Shown here piece by piece: positions 55,006 to 64,000 of a stretch of 64,000 nt of DNA; position 1 is the stretch's first letter; each line of letters begins with the position of its first letter. The position numbers and the translations under genes are program-made. This DNA is from Cupriavidus respiraculi (GTDB taxonomy: Bacteria; Pseudomonadota; Gammaproteobacteria; Burkholderiales; Burkholderiaceae): contig NZ_CAJZAH010000002.1 of the NCBI RefSeq assembly GCF_914271545.1, positions 682,001 to 746,000 of the forward strand. Reading direction: 5' to 3'. Under the pieces are notes generated by a model that did not search any database, was not told the origin of the DNA, and saw nothing but the letters and a program-made list of their open reading frames with translations.

Positions 55006-55698
55006 ATGATCGACGTCTATAGCTGGGCCACGCCCAATGGCCACAAGGTCCACATCATGCTCGAGGAGTGCGGCCTGGAGTACAGGGTCCACCCCATCAA
55101 TATCGGCGCCGGCGACCAGTTCGGCGACGACTTCCTGAAGATCAGCCCCAACAACAAGATTCCCGCCATCGTCGACAGCGACGGCCCCGATGGCGAGCCG
55201 ATCTCGCTGTTCGAGTCCGGCGCCATCCTGCTGTACCTGGCCGGCAAGACCGGCCGGTTCCTGCCCGACGATGTGCGCGGCAAGTACGAAGCGCTGCAAT
55301 GGCTGATGTTCCAGATGGGCGGCGTCGGGCCCATGCTCGGGCAGGCCCATCATTTCCGCATCTACGCGCCGGAGAAGATCGAGTACGCGGTAAATCGCTA
55401 CACCAACGAGGCGAAGCGGCTGTACGGCGTCATCGACAAGCGGCTCGGCGAAACGCCGTGGCTTGCCGGCGATCAATACACCATCGCCGACATCGCTACC
55501 TTCCCGTGGCTGCGCAGCTGGCAGAACCAGGGCGTCGATCTGGACGACTACCCGAACTTGAAGCGCTGGTTCGACACGATCGCCGAACGGCCCGCGGTGA
55601 AACGTGGGGTCGAGGTGCTGGCCAAGGAACGCAAGCCGATACACGACGACAAGGCGCGGGAGATGCTGTTCGGCGCCTCGCAATACATGCGCCGCTGA
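55006..55698 (+). CDS. Glutathione S-transferase, YfcG/Nu-class-like
   Basis: A 230-residue GST. The N-terminus IDVYSWATPNGHKVHIMLEE carries the Thr-Pro-Asn motif of the YfcG/YghU/Ure2p-type (Nu) class, which binds glutathione or glutathione disulfide and has disulfide-bond reductase activity. ISPNNKIPAIVD and SLFESGAILLYLAGK complete the glutathione site. The C-terminal domain includes GDQYTIADIATFPWLRSW. An AGGAG ribosome binding site lies before the ATG. Its last 151 bp overlap, antisense, the open frame of the cupin gene. Confidence 0.92.
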   Translation: MIDVYSWATPNGHKVHIMLEECGLEYRVHPINIGAGDQFGDDFLKISPNNKIPAIVDSDGPDGEPISLFESGAILLYLAGKTGRFLPDDVRGKYEALQWLMFQMGGVGPMLGQAHHFRIYAPEKIEYAVNRYTNEAKRLYGVIDKRLGETPWLAGDQYTIADIATFPWLRSWQNQGVDLDDYPNLKRWFDTIAERPAVKRGVEVLAKERKPIHDDKAREMLFGASQYMRR

Positions 55699-56459
55699 GC
55701 CGCGCTGCGCGGCTGCATGAAGCAGAGCATGCCGGTGGTGGGATCGAGCGGCTCGATCGTGTAGGCCTGCCGCGCCCCTGGCGCGAAAGCCATGCCGGGC
55801 TGCAGGCACGCCACGCGCCTGCGGCCCTTCGCCCGGCCGCCCCACTGCAGCCGCGCGGCGCCCGTGCAGCAGACCGCCCAGCGCATGCCGTGCGCGCGTA
55901 GCCGCGCCGGCCAGGCATCGTCGCCGGGGGCCAGCTTCGCAAACGCCGCCCCTGCCGGCGCACCGCGTTCGATACCCTCCTTCTGCGCCGGCCCTTGCCG
56001 CGCACCGGCCGCCGCGTTCGGCGCGCCCTCGACCAGCGTCATCCTCACCAGCACCGTCTCCTCGACGGCCGTCACCCCGAAACGCTCGCCGCGGCGGGCG
56101 GCAAACGTATAGCCCTGTCCGATGCGGCTCGGCGGCTCTCCTTCCTGGACGATCTCGAGCAGTCCCCGCAGGCATGTCCACCATTGCGCGTGGCCTGCGA
56201 CTATCAAAGGCTGTGTCTCGCCCGCCTTCAGATGGATATAGTCCCCGGTGCTGCCGAGTCCCGCCGAAGCCGGCACCAGCCGATGCCGGATGCCGATATC
56301 GAGTTGTTCCTCCGGGGGCTCGCCGCTGTCCTGGGTGAAACGCGCACCGATGCGCGCGACGTTGGGTTCGATCCGAGCGAGAGTCTCGCCCGAGCTGCCG
56401 GAGGGGTGAACCGGCACCTCGATCCGCGTGAAAATCTGCATGACGTCGTGTGTCTCCAT
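55548..56459 (-). CDS. Cupin-fold hypothetical protein
   Basis: About 303 residues from ATG 56459 (ATG 56513 also in frame). Two RmlC-like cupin halves can be seen. The first is around YIHLKAGETQPLIVAGHAQW and GQGYTFAARRGERFGVTAVE; the second around HGMRWAVCCTGAARLQWGG. No metal-binding cupin motif (GX5HXH) is intact, so a sensing or carbohydrate role is open. The natural end is probably near PTTGMLCFMQPRSAAQRR (about 55700), but there is no stop there, so the frame runs 151 bp into the GST gene in antisense. It is divergent from an XRE regulator gene, which may control it. Confidence 0.55.
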   Translation of the reverse strand: METHDVMQIFTRIEVPVHPSGSSGETLARIEPNVARIGARFTQDSGEPPEEQLDIGIRHRLVPASAGLGSTGDYIHLKAGETQPLIVAGHAQWWTCLRGLLEIVQEGEPPSRIGQGYTFAARRGERFGVTAVEETVLVRMTLVEGAPNAAAGARQGPAQKEGIERGAPAGAAFAKLAPGDDAWPARLRAHGMRWAVCCTGAARLQWGGRAKGRRRVACLQPGMAFAPGARQAYTIEPLDPTTGMLCFMQPRSAAQRRMYCEAPNSISRALSSCIGLRSLASTSTPRFTAGRSAIVSNQRFKFG

Positions 56460-56636
56460 GTTGGAAAAATAGAAGCAAATTTCCCGTTTGTCGGAGCGCC
56501 CCTGCGGTTTCAACGCTATGGTTCCTACCTTCGTTTCATCTGGACTGGCACCGATGGTGCGACGGACTATAGGTTGTCGTTCGGGTGCAGGTCAATCACT
56601 TAACTTCCGTCGAACTCTCACTCCACCCCCTCTCCC

Positions 56637-57080
56637 ATGGACGGCGACCCACTCAAGCAATTCGGACAGCGACTTACCTCACTGCGCAAACAGCGCGGCT
56701 GGTCCCAGGAAAAACTGGCCCTGGAGAGCGGTATGGCGCGTTCCTACCTAAGCGGCATCGAGCGTGGCCTGCGCAATGTCGCGTTGATCAACATCTGCAC
56801 GCTGGCCGATACACTCGGGCTTCCTCCGTGCGAAATGCTGAAGTTTGAAGACGAAAACGGTGTATTGATGGTCGAGGACGGACGTGCGCCGTTCAATGTG
56901 CAGGAGAGCGTTGCCCTGCGCAGCGCACGCCGATACATGTCCCGGCTGGACGATGACGATCAGAACGTCGTCGCGTCCGTGGCGCGTGCCCTGGCCAGGA
57001 AGCGCACACAGGGCAACGGCAAGGACGACAAGGATGGGAAGGAACTGAGGCAGCGGAGCGCCAGCGCCGCGGCTTCGTAG
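56637..57080 (+). CDS. XRE-family helix-turn-helix regulator
   Basis: A 147-residue protein. The Cro/CI-type HTH (about 7-62) contains GQRLTSLRKQRGWSQEKLAL and SYLSGIERGLRNVALINICT. The C-terminal part is charged and probably disordered (KRTQGNGKDDKDGKEL). It is divergent from the cupin gene and convergent with ureG, so the cupin gene is the likely target. Confidence 0.88.
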   Translation: MDGDPLKQFGQRLTSLRKQRGWSQEKLALESGMARSYLSGIERGLRNVALINICTLADTLGLPPCEMLKFEDENGVLMVEDGRAPFNVQESVALRSARRYMSRLDDDDQNVVASVARALARKRTQGNGKDDKDGKELRQRSASAAAS

Positions 57081-57138
57081 GCGACCCAGTTGGTCGTCGC
57101 CTGGCGCGGTCGCCCGGACCTGCCGTCGCGACCGCGCC
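57080..57138. terminator. Double hairpin at XRE/ureG junction
   Basis: GGCGAC (57080-57085) pairs with GTCGCC (57096-57101). Then GGCGCGGTCGC (57103-57113) pairs perfectly over 11 bp with GCGACCGCGCC (57128-57138), 14-nt loop. No T-run. It lies between convergent genes and probably ends the urease operon. Confidence 0.45.
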
Positions 57139-57177
57139 GAACATCTGCATGACGTCCGCCAGACGTCCGCACGATGC

Positions 57178-57804
57178 CTAAAGGGCCAGCATGCCCTGCT
57201 TCTCGATGAAGCGAATGACTTCCTCCAGGCCCTTGCCGGATTTCACGCTGCCCATCACGAATGGGCGCGCGCCGCGCATCTTGCGGGCATCGCTTTCCAT
57301 CACGTCCAGGTTCGCACCCACATACGGCGCAAGGTCGGTCTTGTTGACGACCAGCAGGTCCGACTTGGTGATGCCCGGCCCGCCCTTGCGGGGGATCTTC
57401 TCCCCGCCGGCGACATCGATCACGTAGATCGTCAGGTCCGACAGTTCGGGGCTGAAGGTGGCCGCCAGATTGTCGCCGCCGGATTCGATGAAGACCACGT
57501 CGGCATCCGGAAACTTCGCCAGCATGCGGTCGACCGCCTCCAGGTTGATCGAGGCGTCTTCCCGGATCGCCGTATGCGGGCACCCCCCCGTCTCCACGCC
57601 CATGATGCGCTCCGCGGGCAATGCACCCGACACCGTCAACAGGCGCTGGTCCTCCTTGGTGTAGATGTCGTTGGTGATCGCCACCAGGTCGTAGCGATCG
57701 CGCATCGCCTTGCACAGCATTTCGAGCAGGGTCGTCTTGCCGGAGCCGACGGGGCCGCCAACGCCAACGCGCAGCGGAGGGTTCTTTTTGGTACGGGTCA
57801 TCAT
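57178..57804 (-). CDS. ureG: Urease accessory GTPase UreG
   Basis: A 208-residue SIMIBI GTPase. The P-loop GPVGSGKT is at residues 17-24. The metal-binding CPH is in [37 protein letters not shown] and [13 protein letters not shown] follow. It supplies GTP hydrolysis and nickel for urease activation with UreD, UreF and UreE. It is the last gene of the operon, 10 bp after ureF. Confidence 0.97.
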   Translation of the reverse strand: MMTRTKKNPPLRVGVGGPVGSGKTTLLEMLCKAMRDRYDLVAITNDIYTKEDQRLLTVSGALPAERIMGVETGGCPHTAIREDASINLEAVDRMLAKFPDADVVFIESGGDNLAATFSPELSDLTIYVIDVAGGEKIPRKGGPGITKSDLLVVNKTDLAPYVGANLDVMESDARKMRGARPFVMGSVKSGKGLEEVIRFIEKQGMLAL

Positions 57805-57814
57805 CGATACTCGC

Positions 57815-58507
57815 TCAGGATCGGAACAGGCGGGAATACTGGGTTTCGTGCCGGGCCGACAGCAGGCCCAGCATCGGTGAAAAGGTGGACAGCTCGGGCG
57901 GCTGCGCCTGCGCGCGCCGCACGGCTTCCTCGACGGTGGCCAGCACCGGCTCGTGCATGGCGCGCAGGATATGCTGGCCGGCCACCTGCCCCAGCGGCAC
58001 CGCCTTCAGCGCGGCCGCGACCTGGTTCTCCACCCAGTTGAAACAGTAGGCGGCCAAGCCGTCGCGCTCGTCGATGCCGAGCGCCACGCAGGCCGCCGCG
58101 AACGCCGTTGGCAGGCATGCCGGCGACAGGCCTTCGAGCTGCGCGCGCAGCGCCACATCGCCCCATGACATCTGGCCGATCAGCCTGGCCAGCGACCATC
58201 CCATCTGCTCCGTCTCCAGCCGCAGCTCGGCCGTTTCGCGCGTGGCGTGGAACCACCCGTTCCAGTGCTGCACGCCCTGCCAGTCCTGCGCGCTCCAGCA
58301 GCGATGCAACAGCAGCCACAGCGGCGCTTCGGCGTGCGCCTGGACGTGGCTCAGGTTGTCCCCGATCCAGCGTTGCGCATCGTCCGCGTTGCGAACGAGC
58401 CCGTTGTCGATGGCGGCCTCGAGTCCCTGCGAGTAGCTGAAGCCGCCGATCGGCAGGGCCGGCGATGCGAGATGGAGCAGCGAGATCAGTTGACGGAGCT
58501 GGCTCAT
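57815..58507 (-). CDS. ureF: Urease accessory protein UreF
   Basis: A 230-residue all-helical UreF. The N-terminus [20 protein letters not shown] is the family signature, followed by [20 protein letters not shown]; the C-terminus has the conserved [20 protein letters not shown]. It bridges UreD-bound apo-urease and UreG. A 357-bp non-coding stretch separates it from ureE. Confidence 0.96.
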   Translation of the reverse strand: MSQLRQLISLLHLASPALPIGGFSYSQGLEAAIDNGLVRNADDAQRWIGDNLSHVQAHAEAPLWLLLHRCWSAQDWQGVQHWNGWFHATRETAELRLETEQMGWSLARLIGQMSWGDVALRAQLEGLSPACLPTAFAAACVALGIDERDGLAAYCFNWVENQVAAALKAVPLGQVAGQHILRAMHEPVLATVEEAVRRAQAQPPELSTFSPMLGLLSARHETQYSRLFRS

Positions 58508-58864
58508 GGAAGCGTTGAATGTCGCATTGCGGTGACCGGGGCCGGTCTGAACGTTAGCATTTCGGTAAAGGCTTGTGTTCTTGGTCCGGCCTGAGCGCTG
58601 GAGAGCGTGGGCAACGGGCGAGAAATCAGGATTTTTTCGGCGGAAATTTTTTGATTGTCTGCCGGGGCGTTAGGTTTGTTGGTGGCGTGCGAGGCACGAA
58701 TACGGGTCTCGCGTTGGGATCGTGAGTTCAGGATTTTTGCCGCGGTTTTTGGATTCGCAGTTTCGGTTGGTTGGGGGTATGCGGGGATTCGGGTGACGGG
58801 TGTTTTGATGGTTTGGGCTCCTGGATGCGGTCACCCTCACCCCCGCCCCTCTCGCCACCCCCGT
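58508..58864. other. Non-coding GT-rich spacer between ureE and ureF
   Basis: A 357-bp stretch interrupts an otherwise tight operon. The plus strand is strikingly G/T-rich (the coding strand is A/C-rich) and the local GC content is lower than its neighbours. It includes T-runs such as TTTTTTC and TTTTTTGATT. A 62-codon minus-strand frame has no ribosome binding site and odd composition. I found no promoter, terminator or RNA with confidence. Confidence 0.55.
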
Positions 58865-59449
58865 TCAATGCTCGTGATCGCACCCCGGCCCATGATGATG
58901 GTGGTGGGAATGCCCATGCCCATGGTCATGCCCATGATGCTCCCGGAACACCGTCTGGGCCGCCGCATAGTCCTCCGCGAAGGTGGCGTCGTGTCCGTGC
59001 TTGTGGCCGCCGCCATAGGCGCCCGCTTCGGGCTCGAACGGCAGCTGCGCACGTTCGGCGCGCACGCCCAGCCGGCCCAGCATATCGGCCAGCACCGGAT
59101 CGTATTCCAGCCGCAGATAGTCCCGCCCCACCTCCACCGGCGTATGCCGGTTGCCGAGGTGATACGCGGCCCGCATCAACGCATGCGCATCGTCGGCGCG
59201 CACTTCCAGCACCGACTCGGGTGCCGCTACCACTTCAACGAAGATGCCGCCGTCGGTGACCAGCAGGTCGCCGCCGCGCAGCACCGTGCCGCGCGGCAGG
59301 AACAGCGCCATTTCCTCGCCGGTATCGAGCACCGCGCGCAGGCGGCTCTTGCTGCGGTCGGTGAAAGGCAGCACCAGCTTGGGCGCCCGCCGCACCAGCA
59401 CCGGCGCGATGCCGTGCGGGGCGGGCAAATGCTTGTCGATCTTCTGCAT
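58865..59449 (-). CDS. ureE: Urease nickel metallochaperone UreE
   Basis: A 194-residue UreE. The N-terminal peptide-binding domain has [20 protein letters not shown] and [20 protein letters not shown]; the metal-binding domain ends [20 protein letters not shown]. The C-terminal tail is His-rich (residues about 165-194, [14 protein letters not shown]) and ends CDHEH, which stores nickel for urease. It lies 34 bp downstream of ureC. Confidence 0.97.
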   Translation of the reverse strand: MQKIDKHLPAPHGIAPVLVRRAPKLVLPFTDRSKSRLRAVLDTGEEMALFLPRGTVLRGGDLLVTDGGIFVEVVAAPESVLEVRADDAHALMRAAYHLGNRHTPVEVGRDYLRLEYDPVLADMLGRLGVRAERAQLPFEPEAGAYGGGHKHGHDATFAEDYAAAQTVFREHHGHDHGHGHSHHHHHGPGCDHEH

Positions 59450-59483
59450 GCAGGTATTGATTTGGAGGCGCGGGCGGCGCGCC

Positions 59484-61205
59484 TCAGAACAGGAAGTAGC
59501 GCTGCGCCATCGGGAGCGATGTGGCAGGCGCGCACGTGAGCAGTTGCCCGTCGGCCACGACCTGATAGGTCTCCGGGTCCACCGTCACGGTCGGCTGCCA
59601 GTCATTGTGGACCATGTCGCGCTTGCTGACCGTGCGCGTACCCTGCACCGCGGCCAAGGTCTTGTGCAAGCCATAGCGCTCGCCCACGCCGGCGGCAAGC
59701 GCGGCCTGCGAGACGAAGCTGAGCGAGCTCCTGTGCAGCGCGCCGCCGGCCGAGGCGAACATGGGGCGGTAATGCACTGGCTGCGGGGTGGGAATGGAGG
59801 CGTTGGGGTCGCCCATCGCCGCCGCGGCGATCATGCCGCCCTTCAGGATGAGGCTGGGCTTGACGCCGAAGAACGCCGGCTTCCACAGCACCAGGTCCGC
59901 CCACTTGCCCACTTCGACCGACCCCACCTCGTGTGCGATGCCGTGCGTCAGCGCCGGGTTGATGGTGTACTTGGCGACATAGCGCCGGACGCGGAAGTTG
60001 TCGTGCCCGCCGCGCGCGTCGTGCGGATCGCCGGGCAGCTTGCCGCGCTGCGCGGCCATCTTGTGCGCCGTCTGCCAGGTGCGGATGATGACCTCGCCCA
60101 CGCGCCCCATGGCCTGCGAATCGCTGGAGATCATCGAGAACGCGCCCAGGTCGTGCAGGATGTCCTCGGCGGCAATGGTCTCGCGCCGGATGCGGCTCTC
60201 GGCGAAGGCGATGTCCTCGGCGATCGACGGGTCCAGGTGGTGGCACACCATCAGCATGTCCAGATGCTCGTCGATGGTGTTGACGGTGTAGGGCCGCGTG
60301 GGATTGGTGGACGAAGGCAGCACGTTGGACTCGCCGCACACCTTGATGATGTCCGGCGCATGTCCGCCGCCGGCGCCCTCGGTATGGTACGTATGGATCG
60401 TGCGGCCCTTGAAGGCGGCGATGGTGGTCTCGACGAAGCCTGCCTCGTTCAGCGTATCGGTATGGATCGCGACCTGGGTATCGGTGGCGTCCGCCACCGA
60501 CAGGCATGCGTCGATCGCCGCCGGCGTGGTGCCCCAGTCCTCGTGCAGCTTCAGCCCGATGGCGCCGGCCTCGACCTGTTCCAGCAGCGGCGCCTGCTGG
60601 CTGGCGTTGCCCTTGCCGAGAAAGCCGATATTCATGGGATAGGCATCGGCCGCCTGCAGCATCCTCTCCATGAACCAGGGCCCCGGCGTGACCGTGGTCG
60701 CATAGGTGCCGGTGGCCGGACCGGTGCCGCCGCCGATCATCGTGGTGACGCCGCTCATCAGCGCCTCTTCGATCTGCTGCGGGCAGATGAAGTGGATATG
60801 GCTGTCGATGCCGCCGGCGGTGACGATCATGCCCTCGCCCGCGATGACCTCCGTACCGGGTCCGACCACGATGGTCACGCCCGGCTGGATATCCGGATTG
60901 CCGGCCTTGCCGATGCCCGCGATGCGCCCGTCCTTCAGTCCGATGTCGGCCTTCACGATGCCCCAGTGGTCGACGATCAGCGCATTGGTGATCACGGTGT
61001 CCACGCAATCGCGCGCCATCCGCTGGCTCTGGCCCATGCCGTCGCGGATGACCTTGCCGCCGCCGAACTTGACCTCCTCGCCGTAGATGGTGAAGTCCTT
61101 CTCGACTTCGATGACGAGTCCGGTATCGGCCAGCCGCAGGCGGTCGCCCGTGGTGGGGCCGAACATCTCGGCATACGCCTGCCGCGAGATTCGCAATGTC
61201 ATCAC
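59484..61205 (-). CDS. ureC: Urease alpha subunit (catalytic)
   Basis: A 573-residue nickel amidohydrolase that splits urea to ammonia and carbamate. Nickel ligands His136 and His138 are in [12 protein letters not shown]. The carbamylated Lys219 is in [14 protein letters not shown]. The flap and active-site His are in [14 protein letters not shown]. Its start overlaps the ureB stop by 4 bp (ATGA). All signatures of an active enzyme are present. Confidence 0.98.
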   Translation of the reverse strand: MMTLRISRQAYAEMFGPTTGDRLRLADTGLVIEVEKDFTIYGEEVKFGGGKVIRDGMGQSQRMARDCVDTVITNALIVDHWGIVKADIGLKDGRIAGIGKAGNPDIQPGVTIVVGPGTEVIAGEGMIVTAGGIDSHIHFICPQQIEEALMSGVTTMIGGGTGPATGTYATTVTPGPWFMERMLQAADAYPMNIGFLGKGNASQQAPLLEQVEAGAIGLKLHEDWGTTPAAIDACLSVADATDTQVAIHTDTLNEAGFVETTIAAFKGRTIHTYHTEGAGGGHAPDIIKVCGESNVLPSSTNPTRPYTVNTIDEHLDMLMVCHHLDPSIAEDIAFAESRIRRETIAAEDILHDLGAFSMISSDSQAMGRVGEVIIRTWQTAHKMAAQRGKLPGDPHDARGGHDNFRVRRYVAKYTINPALTHGIAHEVGSVEVGKWADLVLWKPAFFGVKPSLILKGGMIAAAAMGDPNASIPTPQPVHYRPMFASAGGALHRSSLSFVSQAALAAGVGERYGLHKTLAAVQGTRTVSKRDMVHNDWQPTVTVDPETYQVVADGQLLTCAPATSLPMAQRYFLF

Positions 61206-61507
61206 AGCGCTCCCATGATCTTGCCGTTGAAGCCGTAGACGATGCGGTCCCCGGCCAGCGCCACCAGCTCGACGGTGCGCGATTGCCCGGGCTCGAAGCG
61301 CACCGCGGTGCCCGCGGCGATGTTCAGGCGGAAGCCGCGCGCCGCCTCGCGGTCGAACGACAGCGCGGCATTGGTCTCGTGGAAGTGGAAATGCGAGCCC
61401 ACCTGGATGGGCCGGTCGCCGGTATTGGCCACCGTCACCGAGACGGTGGCGCGTCCCACGTTCAGTTCGATCTCGCCGTCGGCGGGCATCAGTTCACCGG
61501 GAATCAT
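61202..61507 (-). CDS. ureB: Urease beta subunit
   Basis: A 101-residue UreB beginning [20 protein letters not shown], with the family block [19 protein letters not shown]. It is a structural subunit of the (UreABC)3 complex. It is coupled to ureC by a 4-bp overlap and lies 80 bp after ureJ. Confidence 0.97.
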   Translation of the reverse strand: MIPGELMPADGEIELNVGRATVSVTVANTGDRPIQVGSHFHFHETNAALSFDREAARGFRLNIAAGTAVRFEPGQSRTVELVALAGDRIVYGFNGKIMGAL

Positions 61508-61587
61508 CTGGCCTCCTTGCCGCGCGCGCGGGCGCGGTCGAGCGTTTCAACAGTGCAGGCATCGTCTGGTGGCAGCCGCACGGCAGG

Positions 61588-62208
61588 TCAACCGATCAGC
61601 AGCGCGGCGCCGTACAGGGCCACGCCCGCGCCGGCGCCACGCGCCAGCCAGCCCTCGCGCTCGCGCAGCGCGGCGCCGATGCCGATGCCCGCCAGGTGCA
61701 GCGCGAACGTCGCCAGCACGAAGCCGCCGGCATACGCGAGCACGCCGGGCAGCGCGTCGGCGCTGGCGGGCAGCTCGGCGCCATGCGCGAAGCCGTGGAA
61801 GATGGCGAACGCGCCGACCAGCGCCATGCCCGCGCCGGCGGGCAGGCGCGCCCGTACCGCGAGCAGCAGGCCGACCACCAGCAGCGAAGCCGCGATCATC
61901 GGCTCGACCGCCGGCATCGCGACGCCGCCGAAGCCCAGCGCCGCGCCGACCAGCATCAGCGCCACGAAGGCGAGCGGCGGGCGCAGGGCGTCGGCCACGC
62001 TGCGCGCGCCCAGCGCGCTCCACACGCCCACGCCCAGCATCGCCAGCAGGTGGTCCATGCCGGCGACCGGATGCGTCAGCCCCGACCACAGGCTGGCGCT
62101 GACCGAGGCGATATCGTGCCCGGGGTGCGCGAGCACCGGACCCGATGCGGCGATGGCCAGGGGAAGCGCCGCGCGGCGCAGCGTGCGTGACAGGACAGTG
62201 CGATTCAT
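61588..62208 (-). CDS. ureJ: HupE/UreJ-family nickel permease
   Basis: A 206-residue membrane protein. A signal-like N-terminus ends near LAHPGHD, the conserved HPG(H/L)D metal motif at the mature start. Six helices follow, with HPVAGMDHLLAMLGVGVWSA and IFHGFAHGAELP carrying conserved His. HupE/UreJ proteins take up nickel across the inner membrane. Its position between ureA and ureB is typical for Cupriavidus-type urease operons. ATG 62208 is chosen as MNRTVLSR gives a proper signal peptide. Confidence 0.93.
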   Translation of the reverse strand: MNRTVLSRTLRRAALPLAIAASGPVLAHPGHDIASVSASLWSGLTHPVAGMDHLLAMLGVGVWSALGARSVADALRPPLAFVALMLVGAALGFGGVAMPAVEPMIAASLLVVGLLLAVRARLPAGAGMALVGAFAIFHGFAHGAELPASADALPGVLAYAGGFVLATFALHLAGIGIGAALREREGWLARGAGAGVALYGAALLIG

Positions 62209-62280
62209 CTTGGATCTCTCTTTGTCGTTCTCGGATGCGGAAAAGCGGTGGGATGCGGTATTGGCCAACGCGCTCAAGGC

Positions 62281-62583
62281 TCAGACGATGGGATGATGGA
62301 CGGTCACCAGCTTGGTGCCGTCGGGAAAGGTGGCCTCGACCTGGATCTCGGGGATCATCTCCGCGACGCCGTCCATCACGTCGTCGCGGCCCAGGACCGT
62401 GGTGCCCTCGTGCATCAGCTCGGCCACGGTACGGCCATCGCGCGCGCCCTCCATGATCGCGGCGGTGATCAGCGCGACCGCCTCCGGATAGTTCAGCTTC
62501 AGCCCGCGCGCGCGCCGCCTCTCGGCCAGCAGCGCGGCGGTAAAGATCAGCAGCTTCTCCTTCTCGCGCGGCGTCAGTTCCAT
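62281..62583 (-). CDS. ureA: Urease gamma subunit
   Basis: A 100-residue UreA beginning [20 protein letters not shown], with [20 protein letters not shown] and the C-terminal [17 protein letters not shown], all family signatures, and exact standard length. It lies 46 bp after ureD. Confidence 0.98.
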   Translation of the reverse strand: MELTPREKEKLLIFTAALLAERRRARGLKLNYPEAVALITAAIMEGARDGRTVAELMHEGTTVLGRDDVMDGVAEMIPEIQVEATFPDGTKLVTVHHPIV

Positions 62584-62629
62584 TTCGCTTTCCTCATTGT
62601 CCTTTCCGGTGCTCCGGTGATCGTTCGTC

Positions 62630-63553
62630 TCACGTCGCCCACAGCCGCAGCGGCCGCGCCGGCACACCGTGGATCGGCTCGCGCAGCGCCGTCCATGCCG
62701 CCACCATCAGCGCGCGCACCGGCTCGATGCCATCGCCCAGCACCCGCAGCAGCAGCATCGGGGTGCCGCCGTGCTGACCGCCGTGGGCCAGGCAGGTCAC
62801 GCCTGCACGCAGCTTTGCCTCATACGGCAGCTGCGCCGCCAGTTGTTCGGCCAGTTCCTGCGTGGCGCCCGCGCCGACGGCCCACAGCGTCGCCATCACC
62901 GGCAAGCCGTCGAGTCCCGCGCGCGCGTGGCGCAGCGGCGAGTCGGCCTCCAGCAGGGACTGTTCGACCCACAGCGGCCGCCCTGCCGCGAGCACGCGCG
63001 TATCGAGGCGCACCGCCCCGCGCGACCATTGCTCGCCGGACGCCTGCCGGCCCAGCACCACCGCATCCCAGCCAATGGCGCTGCCGCCCGGCATGACGGC
63101 GACCGTGGTGTCGAGATGCGCGCGCGCATCGTCGAAGACGATATTCTCCTGCGGCAGCCAGTCCAGCTTCGCGCCCTCGGCCACGGTGATGCGAACGGTC
63201 TGCGCCGCGTCGCGGCCCAGCGACTTGTACCACTTGGTAGCGCCCGGCGTGGCCAGCACCGCGTGCGCGCCTTCCTCGACGGCCACGTCGATGTCGAGCG
63301 TATCGCCACCGGCGATGCCCGCGGGCGGATGCAGCATCACGGCATGACAGATGCCGCCCTCGGGATACAGCGCCTTCTGCACCGACAGCGGCCCGCAGTG
63401 GCGGCGCTCGACCAGCGTGCTGCGCGCTGCGCGCTGCGCAAAGCGCAGGCGCAGGCTGGCCGGCCACGGCGGCGGCGCGACGGGTGGCACTGCGGATGGC
63501 GCGACGGCGCCCGCCGGAAACTCGGGATGACGCATGGATTCCGCAGCGCTCAC
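62630..63553 (-). CDS. ureD: Urease accessory protein UreD (UreH)
   Basis: A 307-residue protein of the UreD scaffold family, with [36 protein letters not shown] and [16 protein letters not shown]. It binds apo-urease and recruits UreF and UreG. GTG 63553 overlaps the urtE TGA by 4 bp (GTGA), so it is translationally coupled; ATG 63535 is an alternative that removes six residues. Confidence 0.95.
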   Translation of the reverse strand: MSAAESMRHPEFPAGAVAPSAVPPVAPPPWPASLRLRFAQRAARSTLVERRHCGPLSVQKALYPEGGICHAVMLHPPAGIAGGDTLDIDVAVEEGAHAVLATPGATKWYKSLGRDAAQTVRITVAEGAKLDWLPQENIVFDDARAHLDTTVAVMPGGSAIGWDAVVLGRQASGEQWSRGAVRLDTRVLAAGRPLWVEQSLLEADSPLRHARAGLDGLPVMATLWAVGAGATQELAEQLAAQLPYEAKLRAGVTCLAHGGQHGGTPMLLLRVLGDGIEPVRALMVAAWTALREPIHGVPARPLRLWAT

Positions 63554-64000
63554 ACAGCGATCAGCTCGCGCACGCCATCGTCCTCCATCCGCGCGCCCTC
63601 GCCCCGCGCCACCACCTCGCCGCGGCTCATCACGACATAGTGGTCCGACAGATGGCGGGCAAACTCGTAGTACTGCTCCACCAGCAGCACGGTCATGCCG
63701 AACTCGTCGACCAGCAGGCGCAGCGCGCGGCCGATGTCCTGGATGATCGACGGCTGGATGCCTTCGGTGGGCTCGTCCAGGATCAGCAGCCGGGGATCGC
63801 TCATCAGCGCGCGGCCGATCGCCAGTTGCTGCTGCTGTCCGCCGGAGAGATCGCCCCCGCGGCGCTGGCGCATGGTGCGCAACACCGGGAAGAGCTGGTA
63901 GATGCGGTCGGGCACGCCATCGGGCTTCTTGCGGCTGGCTGCACCGATCAGCAGGTTTTCCTCGACCGTCAGGCGCGGAAAGATCTCGCGGCCTTGCGGC
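63550..64000 (-). CDS. urtE: Urea ABC transporter ATP-binding protein UrtE (5' end outside window)
   Basis: The C-terminal 149 residues are inside the window. The ABC signature is DLSGGQQQQLAIGRALM, Walker B LLILDEPTEGIQPSI, and the H-loop region LLVEQYYEFA. The segment before it (REIFPRLTVEENLLIG) matches the Q-loop to helical domain. It energises urea uptake and feeds the urease encoded by the overlapping genes downstream. The rest of urtABCD is expected to lie beyond 64000. Confidence 0.93.
   Translation of the reverse strand, partial: PQGREIFPRLTVEENLLIGAASRKKPDGVPDRIYQLFPVLRTMRQRRGGDLSGGQQQQLAIGRALMSDPRLLILDEPTEGIQPSIIQDIGRALRLLVDEFGMTVLLVEQYYEFARHLSDHYVVMSRGEVVARGEGARMEDDGVRELIAV

Noticed and set aside
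55995-56603. Plus-strand frame opposite the cupin gene
   Set aside because: Arg/Pro-rich shadow without domain; the minus-strand frame has cupin-like strands.
58670-58858. 62-codon minus-strand frame in the urease spacer
   Set aside because: Composition (Asn/Pro/Arg-rich), no ribosome binding site and no recognisable fold.

Overview
The window is a high-GC (roughly 65-70%) beta-proteobacterial chromosome segment, most likely Cupriavidus or a close Burkholderiaceae relative. The evidence is an intracellular PHB depolymerase whose catalytic Cys, Asp and His fall at the positions known from Cupriavidus necator PhaZa1 (183/355/388), a stand-alone rsxB next to nth, Bug-type solute receptors, and a urea-transport/urease gene order urtE-ureD-A-J-B-C-E-F-G. 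No rRNA, tRNA, CRISPR array, insertion sequence or prophage was seen. Genes are densely packed.

Layout. 0-8 kb: phaZ, a TetR regulator, rsxB-nth, a nitroreductase, a DMT exporter, a DUF1841 gene and outer-membrane phospholipase A. 7.5-14.6 kb: a stress block with thioredoxin, grpE (sigma-32-like promoter), an S4 heat-shock protein, hemH and hrcA on the minus strand, then nadK and recN on the plus strand. 14.7-17.7 kb: a surface-protease module of a lipoprotein resembling a free protease propeptide, an S8 protease with a GlyGly-CTERM tail, and the rhombosortase expected to process that tail. 17.7-27.5 kb: glnE, yhdP, a nitrilase-family amidase and tldD. 27.5-29 kb: DAHP synthase (aroG) behind what reads as a complete transcription attenuator with a Phe/Tyr-rich leader peptide. 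29-30.5 kb: a DUF2442/DUF4160 pair and two cytochromes c. 30.8-39.9 kb: a MoxR/GNAT/VWA cluster, a BCCT transporter, a LysR-controlled Bug receptor plus N-formylglutamate amidohydrolase, and a lipoprotein. 39.9-48 kb: M14 peptidase, yaaA, a PIN protein, an aminotransferase, an SspA-like GST, and a beta-oxidation-type set. 48-57 kb: a more accessory stretch with a Tat-exported Bug receptor, a class II sirtuin, an unrecognised effector-like protein, a LysR/acyl-CoA dehydrogenase pair, a GST, a cupin and an XRE regulator. 57-64 kb: the urease operon, read right to left, running on from urea ABC-transporter urtE, which is cut by the window end.

The most interesting signal is upstream of aroG (27515-27873). 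It holds a sigma-70 promoter, a 23-codon leader ORF with six consecutive Phe/Tyr codons, four mutually exclusive pairing segments and an intrinsic terminator, which fits translation-coupled attenuation of the first step of aromatic amino acid synthesis. Second is the protease/rhombosortase/propeptide-like lipoprotein module. A recurrent pattern of perfect GC-rich hairpins without U-tracts at convergent gene junctions is also recorded. All assignments are from reading motifs and context; no database search was run.
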